The translations under genes were made by a program, and so were the position numbers. Below, piece after piece: positions 1 to 4,937 of a stretch of DNA of 7,045 nucleotides (its first letter is position 1; each line of letters starts with the position of its first letter). The notes beneath the pieces are model-generated. The model was not told where the DNA came from. It saw only the letters and a program-made list of their open reading frames with translations, and ran no database searches. This DNA is from an uncultured Phycisphaerales bacterium. GTDB lineage: Bacteria; Planctomycetota; Phycisphaerae; WQYP01. Where the stretch lies: positions 1-7,045 of the forward strand of contig CALCHA010000087.1 in assembly GCA_937901265.1 (NCBI GenBank). Direction: 5' to 3'.

Positions 1-751
1 GAAGCTTGGGCGGCTGCGGATCTTTCGGGTCAAGCTGCGCGGCCTCGTCGAGCCGGGCGAGGGCCAGGGCCTCGCGCGCCGCGGGATCCTGCGTGAGTTT
101 GGCGAGGTCCTGCTGCGACTGCGCAATGGTGGTCTGGTCGCTGGCCGCGGTCGCCATGTCCAGGTTGTTCTTGATCGAGCGCCGCCCCTCATCGTCAATG
201 ACGCTGTAGAGGTGATCGAGTTCCGCTTCCGCGGTCAGGTTACGGGCGCTCTTGGGCAGCTGCTGCAGGCTGGCGATGTTGGCGTCGATAATCCCCAGGA
301 GTTCCAGCGTTGCCGGGAGCGTCAACGGCCGGATGGCCGTGCGATAACGGCGCAGCGCCGGGTGAATGTAGGACTCGGCGAGATTGTCGAGGGCCTCGGT
401 GTTGTGCGGGTCTGCCGCGAGGACCTCCTGCGCATAGGGCCGGGCGTCTTCTTCGCGGCCATCCTCGATGAGCGCCTGGGCGAGCAGGTTGTGGACGTTG
501 GTGCCCAGCTCGCCGCCGGGATTCTTGCGGATGGCCTGGGTGAAGTAGTCGATGGCGTGGCGGGTGTCATGCTGATTCAGGGCCACGGTGCCCTTGCGCG
601 TCAGGGCGTTGGCGGAATGGTTGTGCACGTACATGTAAGTACCGCCACCGGCCACGAGGATCGCACCGGCGACCGCGGCACCGAGCACCCACTTGCGCGT
701 CCGGTGGGCGCGATATTCTGCATCTTCCAGGGGGTGCCTCATCATCGCCAT
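1..751 (-). CDS. Membrane-anchored TPR-repeat protein (3' end outside window)
   Basis: An open frame runs from ATG at 751 off the left edge, giving 250 visible residues. The start is supported by a purine-rich AGGAAAG stretch just upstream; Met3 and Met4 (745, 742) are alternatives. Residues 1-20 are charged, about 21-38 form one membrane segment (WVLGAAVAGAILVAGGGT), and the rest is predicted soluble. TPR-like helix pairs lie at about 47-80 (ALTRKGTVALNQ, YFTQAIRKNP) and 84-118 (LLAQALIEDGREEDA, EVLAADPHNTEA). A further partial repeat at the visible end (LARLDEAAQLDPKDP) suggests that more follow. TPR repeats usually mediate protein-protein contacts, here probably outside or at the inner membrane. 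It lies 71 bases after the EpsI-family gene in the same direction, with no terminator seen between them, so it probably belongs to the exosortase operon. TPR proteins are common in exosortase/exopolysaccharide loci, but its specific role is unknown. I see no lipobox. Confidence 0.8.
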   Translation of the reverse strand, partial: MAMMRHPLEDAEYRAHRTRKWVLGAAVAGAILVAGGGTYMYVHNHSANALTRKGTVALNQHDTRHAIDYFTQAIRKNPGGELGTNVHNLLAQALIEDGREEDARPYAQEVLAADPHNTEALDNLAESYIHPALRRYRTAIRPLTLPATLELLGIIDANIASLQQLPKSARNLTAEAELDHLYSVIDDEGRRSIKNNLDMATAASDQTTIAQSQQDLAKLTQDPAAREALALARLDEAAQLDPKDPQPPKL

Positions 752-822
752 TACTCTTTCCTCTTTCCTCTTAGCCTTCTCCCCCCCGCCTGGTCAGGCC
801 GCCATCGATAGTTCATGGGAAG

Positions 823-1539
823 TCACTGCAACGCGTTAAGGCGATCGCGGATCGCCGGAAACGTCACATCAAGAAGTTGATCGACCCGCCGCCGCGCCGC
901 GTCCAGATTGCCGTCGGGCATGTCGACCGAGTAGCGGATGAGCGCTCCGCCGGCGTTCTGCCGCGTGAGGCCATACCACACGATCATGGCTTGCTGGGAA
1001 TAGAACGAGGGCGTGAAGCTGCTGCCGCATTTGTAGAAGTAGGCGAAATAGGTGGAGTGCCCTTCGTAGCTGGTGACCAGCTCGCGAAGCGTCAGCGCGG
1101 TGCCCGCGACCGTGACATCCCGGTCCATCTTCTGCATGATCCGCCGCCCGCCCCCTTCGAGGCAGACGTCCGGCGGGTGGGTGCCTTTGCGGTTGTCCTC
1201 GGAGAAAATCACGCACAATTCCACCGGTTGCCCCTGCCCGTCGCTGTAGGTGCGGTTGACGTAATCGTGCGTCTCGAGGATGTCCATCTCCGCATCGGAA
1301 AAGGTGTTGGTGGAGGAAGTCCAGAACCGGCCGTGATCGTCAATCACCGCGGGGATGGCTTTGGCGGCGACATCGGACACCTGCATGGCGCGGCTCTGAC
1401 CGACGACCAGCAGCACCGTGAGCAGGATCGCCGGAGCCATGATCCCCGCCAGCAGCAGCGAGCGACGCCGCAGCGCCGTCAAGCTCGCGCGGTCCTGCAC
1501 CGGTGCCGATGGTTCGTCATCATTCATGTGCCCACTCAT
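823..1539 (-). CDS. epsI: Exosortase-associated EpsI-family protein
   Basis: A 238-residue protein with a charged cytoplasmic N-terminus (1-27), one membrane segment (about 28-47) and a soluble outer domain. The family hallmark is His121-Pro-Pro-Asp-Val-Cys126-Leu followed by three glycines; EpsI proteins (DUF3485 type) normally carry a HxPExCLPGxGW-like motif. The downstream pattern is also family-typical: an aromatic patch with a second Cys (FYKCGSSF, Cys171), then WYGLTRQNAGGALIRYSV (188-205). EpsI is found free-standing or fused to the exosortase C-terminus. Its biochemical role is unsettled, but it is tied to exosortase and exopolysaccharide systems. The ATG at 1539 has GAGGA 11 bases upstream; Met5 at 1527 is a possible alternative. 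It starts 23 bases after the exosortase stop and is probably co-transcribed with it. The motif departs from the textbook form (D for E, EGGG for PGxG), but the essential His and Cys remain. Confidence 0.88.
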   Translation of the reverse strand: MSGHMNDDEPSAPVQDRASLTALRRRSLLLAGIMAPAILLTVLLVVGQSRAMQVSDVAAKAIPAVIDDHGRFWTSSTNTFSDAEMDILETHDYVNRTYSDGQGQPVELCVIFSEDNRKGTHPPDVCLEGGGRRIMQKMDRDVTVAGTALTLRELVTSYEGHSTYFAYFYKCGSSFTPSFYSQQAMIVWYGLTRQNAGGALIRYSVDMPDGNLDAARRRVDQLLDVTFPAIRDRLNALQ

Positions 1540-1562
1540 GCCCGGGAGACTCCTCGAAGACT

Positions 1563-2603
1563 CTACGCATCCCGGCCATGACGGGATTGCCCGCCGCCGG
1601 GGGGGCTCCCCACGGATTTGTCCGCCAGCAGCAGCCCGCTGCCCGATCGCGCCCCCGGCAGCAGGTCGAGCAGCTCCTCCAGGAAGAACATAAAGCAGAA
1701 TGCGATGACGAAGACGGCGAAGCCCATGGTGTCATGCACCCATCCGCCTGGCGTCGCCAGTTTGATCCCCCAGGAATGCGCCACCAGCGAGAGCACCACG
1801 ATGCGCACGATGTTGGCCGCCACCGCCACCGGAATGGCCGAGAGAAACAGGACCAGCCGCTTGTACCCGCGAAGCTTGCAGGCGTAGGTGAAAAGCGTGG
1901 CGAAGGCCATGAGGCTGATCAGGGAGCGCAGGCCCGAGCAGGCGTCCTCCACCGTGAGCGTCGTGCCGCCGGCCAGGACAATATCGGAGCCGCGCACGTA
2001 GGCCGTGACGCCGGTCGCATCCACGATCGAGGTGGACATCGAAGCGGCAAAGAGCTTCAGCGGAAAATTGATGTCATTGATAGTGACGTCGGGCAAAGGC
2101 ACCATGAACAGGAGAAAGGCGACGGGAAACCAGAGCCGGCGCAGCATGGCCCACCCGCCGAGGTAGAGCATGCAGCCAGCGATCGCCGGGGGAATCATCA
2201 GGCCCGAGAGAAAGGTGACGCGCGGGTACATGGAAAGCAGGTGGATCAGCAGGGCCCCGATCAGCACCAGCAGGCCCAATCGTCGCGAGCCCTTCGTGGA
2301 CGCCATGGGCAGCCCGCGCTTGCGGATAATCAGCCAGGCGGTGCCCAGGGCGATGGGGAGCACCAGCGGGCCATGCGAGTAGTAGCCGTGGGCGTTGTTC
2401 CAGCGCTCCCACATGCGGGCAATGGTCCAATAGAAGACGCCGGCCATGACGATCGCCAGGAGCACCGCGGGCCAGCGCAATTCCCGCGGCAGGCCATAAA
2501 TGGGGCGCAGCGTGTAGCGCCGGGTTGGCGCCCGCGCAGCGCTCGCCGCCGGCGGGGGCATGCTCGTATCGACGGGGGCAGCGGGAGGGACGACGGGGGT
2601 CAT
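1563..2603 (-). CDS. Exosortase, membrane Cys-Arg-His transpeptidase-like enzyme
   Basis: A polytopic inner-membrane protein of 346 residues. The conserved exosortase features appear in order: YYSHGPLVLP (74-83), LWFPVAFLLFMVPLP (157-171), the catalytic Cys222 in EDACSGLRSL (219-228), Arg267 in NIVRI, and His290 in GGWVHDTMG. These form the Cys-Arg-His triad shared by exosortases and archaeosortases. I count about eight hydrophobic segments between 43 and 310. The family recognises C-terminal PEP-CTERM-like tripartite signals and processes the substrate at the membrane. The ATG at 2603 is chosen because AAGG sits 9 bases upstream and the residues before it in frame (from a TTG at 2681) are Pro/Arg-rich and unconvincing. 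The N-terminal 30 residues are Pro/Ala-rich. The tail after 315 is Gly/Ser-rich and lacks a fused EpsI domain, which is instead encoded by the next gene. The subtype cannot be assigned by eye. Confidence 0.93.
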   Translation of the reverse strand: MTPVVPPAAPVDTSMPPPAASAARAPTRRYTLRPIYGLPRELRWPAVLLAIVMAGVFYWTIARMWERWNNAHGYYSHGPLVLPIALGTAWLIIRKRGLPMASTKGSRRLGLLVLIGALLIHLLSMYPRVTFLSGLMIPPAIAGCMLYLGGWAMLRRLWFPVAFLLFMVPLPDVTINDINFPLKLFAASMSTSIVDATGVTAYVRGSDIVLAGGTTLTVEDACSGLRSLISLMAFATLFTYACKLRGYKRLVLFLSAIPVAVAANIVRIVVLSLVAHSWGIKLATPGGWVHDTMGFAVFVIAFCFMFFLEELLDLLPGARSGSGLLLADKSVGSPPGGGQSRHGRDA

Positions 2604-2721
2604 GGCGTGCCTTGGATCGCGCAGGGGCTCATTCGACTTACGCGTCCCAACGTGCCGGGGATGGCGGCGGGGGGGCGGCAAAGCGGGTCATAATCCCTAT
2701 CGAACCGGCGGGGAGGCGGGC

Positions 2722-2774
2722 AAAAAAGAAAAACTCGCACAGGGAGATTCCGGCGGAGGGAACTCCGGTGCGAG
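2722..2774 (-). terminator. Intrinsic terminator after the 70-codon gene
   Basis: Read on the minus strand, CTCGCAC (2774-2768) pairs perfectly with GTGCGAG (2740-2734). Inside it, after a small asymmetric loop, GGAG pairs with CTCC, then TTCC with GGAA across a one-base bulge, closing a 7-base loop. The stem totals 15 base pairs and runs straight into TTTTTCTTTTTT (2733-2722). This is the classic Rho-independent layout. It lies 45 bases after the stop of the 70-codon gene and 118 bases before the exosortase ATG, so it either ends the small transcript or attenuates read-through into the exosortase operon. The remaining leader (2604-2721) shows no convincing promoter; TTGCCC near 2719-2724 and the AT-rich GATTAT near 2688-2693 are weak candidates. 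Confidence 0.8.
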
Positions 2775-2819
2775 CAGACAGCAGGAGACGACCCCGAGCG
2801 GTTCAGGGTGGCCAAGTAC

Positions 2820-3032
2820 TTATCCGATATACACTTCGGGCGGGCAATAGGCCATGCGCAAGGCCGGGGCGGGCTCCTGGGCGAGGCGCGTGGTGCCGAT
2901 GGACCAGGCATGGGTCATGGGCGCTTCATCGCTCGGGCGACGGGCCGGGCCATGCACCGTAATCGTCGGCGCCGCAGCCACTTGCCGCTCTGGCTTTTCC
3001 GAGGCGGGGGTCCGGATTTGCAGGGTATTCAT
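2820..3032 (-). CDS. Small uncharacterised Pro/Ala-rich protein, 70 aa
   Basis: I do not recognise this protein. Reality is supported by a near-perfect Shine-Dalgarno GGAGG six bases before the ATG at 3032, codon use with about three quarters of third positions G or C, a candidate promoter about 50 bases upstream, and a strong terminator 45 bases after the TAA. The product is soluble-looking: no signal peptide, no membrane segment, many Pro and Ala, with basic and acidic residues scattered through the first 40 positions. The only cysteine (Cys63) lies in the C-terminal MAYCPPEVYIG (60-70). It precedes the exosortase cluster in the same orientation but appears to have its own transcription unit. 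It lacks the C-terminal hydrophobic helix and Arg cluster expected of an exosortase substrate. Possible roles, all speculative, include a small regulator, an adaptor, or a leader peptide linked to the downstream terminator. Confidence 0.72.
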   Translation of the reverse strand: MNTLQIRTPASEKPERQVAAAPTITVHGPARRPSDEAPMTHAWSIGTTRLAQEPAPALRMAYCPPEVYIG

Positions 3033-3078
3033 GACATTCCTCCAGTCAAATTAACCGGGATCGGTCCTGGATGACTTC

Positions 3079-3108
3079 AGCATAGCGTCGCTTGAGGCCC
3101 CGCTGCAA
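3079..3108 (-). promoter_or_regulatory. Candidate sigma70-type promoter of the small gene
   Basis: On the minus strand, TTGCAG (3108-3103) and TATGCT (3084-3079) are separated by 18 bases. They match the consensus at 3 of 6 and 4 of 6 positions. Transcription would start near 3072, giving a leader of about 40 bases before the ATG at 3032. The match is modest and promoter consensus in this lineage is poorly known, so this is only a placement hypothesis. Confidence 0.35.
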
Positions 3109-3124
3109 GGGTTATGTGACCCTT
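3107..3124. promoter_or_regulatory. Dyad AAGGGT-N6-ACCCTT, possible operator
   Basis: AAGGGT (3107-3112) and ACCCTT (3119-3124) are exact reverse complements around TATGTG. The dyad touches the candidate -35 element of the minus-strand small gene, a common place for an operator. It could also be a weak hairpin on the plus strand, though only TTTT follows, so a terminator is unlikely. A six-base dyad can occur by chance. Confidence 0.3.
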
Positions 3125-3212
3125 TTGCCGAATGTCTCACTCCCCTTACCATCGCCCCGAATCGGGCAGGGCTTAACGTTATTATCCATTTATTTGAAAA
3201 AGCTTTACGTAC

Positions 3213-3260
3213 GCGCGACCGGCCCCCGCTCAAAAGCCGAACCTGAGCGGCGGCCAGCGC
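3213..3260 (+). promoter_or_regulatory. Extended inverted repeat in the clpP leader
   Basis: CCGCTC (3226-3231) pairs with GAGCGG (3245-3250) across a 13-base loop. Beyond a C/C mismatch, GGCC (3221-3224) pairs with GGCC (3252-3255), and after a small internal loop GCGC (3213-3216) pairs with GCGC (3257-3260). That makes 14 pairs in an imperfect long stem. No T-tract follows, so it is not a terminator. If clpP transcription starts in the AT-rich island to its left, this would be a folded 5' leader element. GC-rich sequence makes such pairing easier by chance. Confidence 0.35.
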
Positions 3261-3265
3261 TGACG

Positions 3266-3295
3266 GGGCCTCTCTTATCGGCCCACCCCGTGGGC
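3266..3295 (+). promoter_or_regulatory. Compact hairpin with a competing stem in the clpP leader
   Basis: GCCCAC (3281-3286) and GTGGGC (3290-3295) form a perfect six-pair hairpin around CCC. An upstream GGGCC (3266-3270) can instead pair with GGCCC (3280-3284), which uses the same bases, so the two stems exclude each other. Such switching pairs occur in regulatory leaders, but neither a T-tract nor a covered Shine-Dalgarno is present: the clpP site lies about 95 bases further on. Confidence 0.3.
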
Positions 3296-3404
3296 TGTGC
3301 GGCTCGCTCTTCTCGGACCTTCGCGCTTCTGGACGCGGGGCGTTGCCTTCCTTGCCCAGCCTCGCTACGCTTACGCGACTTCCACTCTCAGGAGTAACTT
3401 TCCG

Positions 3405-4121
3405 ATGGCCTCCCTAAACGACAACCCCCTGCGCATTCGCGATGAAATGCTCTCCAATCCCACCGGCTACCTCGTGCCGATCGTTGTTGAAAAGTCGGGC
3501 CGCGGTGAACGCTCCTACGACATCTTCTCGCGGCTTCTCAAGGACCGCATCATCTTTCTCGCCGGCGGCGTGGACGATGACTCGGCCAACCTCATCATTG
3601 CGCAGATGCTCTTCCTTTCGAACGAAGATGCCAAGACCGACATCAACTTTTACATCAACTCCCCCGGCGGTTCGGTGACCGCGGGCCTGGCGATTTACGA
3701 CACCATGCAGTTCCTGCGCTGCGATGTCGCGACGACCTGCATCGGCCTCGCCGCCTCGATGGGCGCGTGGCTCCTCGCCTCGGGCACCGCCGGGAAGCGT
3801 TCCGCCCTGCCCAATGCCCGCATCATGCTCCACCAGCCGCTGATCGGCGGGGTGATGCAGGGCACGGCGACGGACCTGTCGATTGAAGCCAAGGAAATGC
3901 TCCGCCTGCGGCAGCGCATGTACGAGATCATGGCCAAGCACACCGGCCAGCCCATCGAGAAGGTGCACAAGGATTGCGACCGCAACCTGTGGCTAGAGGC
4001 GGACGAAGCCGTGAAATATGGCGTGGTTGACAAGAAACTCGATCGGATGGCGCCGATCAGTGGCGGCAAGGGTGGCGATCTGGCTCCGCCGGGCGGCGAT
4101 ACTGAATCGGCCGACCGTTGA
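3405..4121 (+). CDS. clpP: ATP-dependent Clp protease proteolytic subunit ClpP
   Basis: A 238-residue serine peptidase that forms the barrel-shaped chamber of Clp proteases and degrades proteins fed by an AAA+ unfoldase (ClpX, ClpA or ClpC) in the cytoplasm. Family landmarks are [29 protein letters not shown] (split here as 24-34 and 35-52), [11 protein letters not shown] (84-94), nucleophile Ser118 in GLAASMGAW, and His143 in MLHQPL. The third catalytic position is unusual: [13 protein letters not shown] (190-202) aligns Asn194 with the catalytic Asp of E. coli ClpP (DTERDRFLSAPEA). The C-terminal 25 residues are a Gly/Pro-rich, acidic extension beyond the usual end. The ATG at 3405 has AGGAG ten bases upstream and begins where ClpP similarity begins. 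No unfoldase gene is in the window. The next gene starts 11 bases after the stop. Confidence 0.96.
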   Translation: MASLNDNPLRIRDEMLSNPTGYLVPIVVEKSGRGERSYDIFSRLLKDRIIFLAGGVDDDSANLIIAQMLFLSNEDAKTDINFYINSPGGSVTAGLAIYDTMQFLRCDVATTCIGLAASMGAWLLASGTAGKRSALPNARIMLHQPLIGGVMQGTATDLSIEAKEMLRLRQRMYEIMAKHTGQPIEKVHKDCDRNLWLEADEAVKYGVVDKKLDRMAPISGGKGGDLAPPGGDTESADR

Positions 4122-4132
4122 TCGGAGGGGCG

Positions 4133-4798
4133 ATGGCGGCCTCAATTCTGTCGCACAAAACGCTGATGGTGGTTGCCTTGGCGGGCGCGTCGGCGCTCGC
4201 CGGGTGCGGCCCTGACTTTCAGGCCGTGGCCAACCACCTGCGCCAGCAGACGATCGACCAGCAACACCAGATCGACACCCAGCAGGCGGAGCTGCGCAAC
4301 CGCGACGCGACCATCGCGCAGCTGCGCGATCAGGCCCAGGGAAACAGTCCACCGCTGCAGACGCTTCCCGACGATCGCCTGGCGCAGCTTTTCACGATCG
4401 CGCAACTGCAGATTCGGCCGCAGACCGATTCCTGGGAATTCGCGTCGGGCAAGGGGCTGGCGGGGTTTCGGGTCTTTTTGCGGACGCTCACCGCCGACGG
4501 CGAGATCCTGCCAGCAACGGGGACGCTGACGATCGAGGCGTTCGAGCTGGGCGATCCGCCCGCGGAACCGCGGCGGGTGGGCACCTGGAAATTCACGCCG
4601 GCGGAGATGAAAAAGAGCTGGTACAACGGGATGGGGCTGAACCAGTTCGCCTTTTCGTGTCCGTGGAAAAGCCCGCCGACGACCCGGAAGATGTTGTTCC
4701 GGGCCACATTTACGGACGCGCTCACGGGGCGGACGCTGGTGGCGGACCTGCAGAAAGCGGTCACATTGCCGCAGGGCGTCGCAACGACGGCCCCGTAA
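4133..4798 (+). CDS. Small lipoprotein with N-terminal coiled coil, function unknown
   Basis: A 221-residue predicted lipoprotein. The signal peptide is basic then hydrophobic (MVVALAGASALAGC), with lipobox Leu22-Ala-Gly-Cys25, so Cys25 should be lipidated after signal peptidase II cleavage. Residues 31-69 are rich in Gln, Arg, Asp and Leu with heptad-like spacing and probably form a coiled coil. A Pro-containing linker leads to a globular domain (about 95-213) with predicted beta-strands such as GFRVFLRTLTADG and GTLTIEAFELG, a TWKF patch, and PW (177-178). From memory this resembles a lipoprotein pattern common in Planctomycetota, but I could not verify that. The ATG at 4133 is preferred over a TTG at 4118 because GGAGG lies four bases before it and the TTG overlaps the clpP stop. 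The 11-base gap suggests translation from the clpP transcript. The substrate or partner is unknown. Confidence 0.85.
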   Translation: MAASILSHKTLMVVALAGASALAGCGPDFQAVANHLRQQTIDQQHQIDTQQAELRNRDATIAQLRDQAQGNSPPLQTLPDDRLAQLFTIAQLQIRPQTDSWEFASGKGLAGFRVFLRTLTADGEILPATGTLTIEAFELGDPPAEPRRVGTWKFTPAEMKKSWYNGMGLNQFAFSCPWKSPPTTRKMLFRATFTDALTGRTLVADLQKAVTLPQGVATTAP

Positions 4799-4862
4799 AA
4801 TCGCCAGTGGGCAAACTGGGCTTCAATCATCCACACCCGTTCAGCCGACGTAATCCTGCGAG

Positions 4863-4917
4863 AGCGCCCGCGCCAGCCGCCGCTGTTGGCGGAGAGGGGG
4901 CGACGCTTTTTGTTTTT
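4863..4917 (+). terminator. Probable intrinsic terminator after the lipoprotein gene
   Basis: CCGCC (4877-4881) pairs with GGCGG (4888-4892) around GCTGTT. Outside it, CGCCC (4865-4869) can pair with GGGCG (4898-4902), or AGCG (4863-4866) with CGCT (4904-4907). The tract TTTTTGTTTTT (4907-4917) follows directly. The stem is interrupted and less tidy than the one at 2722-2774, but the T-tract in GC-rich DNA is telling. It would close the clpP-lipoprotein transcript 20 bases before the exporter genes. No clear promoter for these is visible in the remaining bases, so partial read-through is possible. Confidence 0.5.
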
Positions 4918-4937
4918 GCGTGCCGACCTGATGGACC

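Larger units (their letters stand above)
3033..3404. other. Divergent intergenic region between small gene and clpP
   Basis: A 372-base region without a gene that I can support. Working rightwards, it holds the Shine-Dalgarno and candidate promoter of the minus-strand small gene (3038-3108), a dyad at 3107-3124, a short palindrome CCCGA-A-TCGGG at 3156-3166, and an AT-rich island (3171-3210) standing out from GC-rich surroundings. Inverted repeats follow at 3213-3260 and 3266-3295 within the likely clpP leader, then the clpP Shine-Dalgarno AGGAG (3390-3394). The clpP frame stays open upstream to a GTG at 3297, but that extension looks unlike ClpP. A TATTAT at 3180-3185 could be a plus-strand -10 element, but no matching -35 is visible. 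Confidence 0.6.

Noticed and set aside
212..1581. Long plus-strand open frames (212-811 and 877-1581).
   Set aside because: They lie antisense to the TPR and EpsI-family genes, which have clear motifs and proper codon use. Open antisense frames are expected in GC-rich DNA, and their products are Arg/Gly/Val-rich with no domains.
2604..2681. Exosortase start at TTG 2681.
   Set aside because: The extra 26 residues are Pro/Arg-rich non-membrane sequence, and the ATG at 2603 has a ribosome site.
1503..2693. A 396-codon plus-strand frame opposite the exosortase.
   Set aside because: Its product is His/Gln/Arg/Gly-rich without domain or membrane pattern, while the minus strand encodes an exosortase with its full catalytic triad.
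2808..3074. Plus-strand frames opposite the 70-codon gene (2808-3074 and 2854-3054).
   Set aside because: They lack good ribosome sites and sit antisense to a frame with GGAGG, a candidate promoter and a terminator.
3156..3166. Palindrome CCCGA-A-TCGGG as an operator.
   Set aside because: Five-base arms in GC-rich DNA are likely by chance, and it aligns with no recognisable promoter element.
3297..3404. N-terminal extension of ClpP from a GTG at 3297.
   Set aside because: The added 36 residues do not look like ClpP, and the ATG at 3405 has a Shine-Dalgarno and matches the expected family start.
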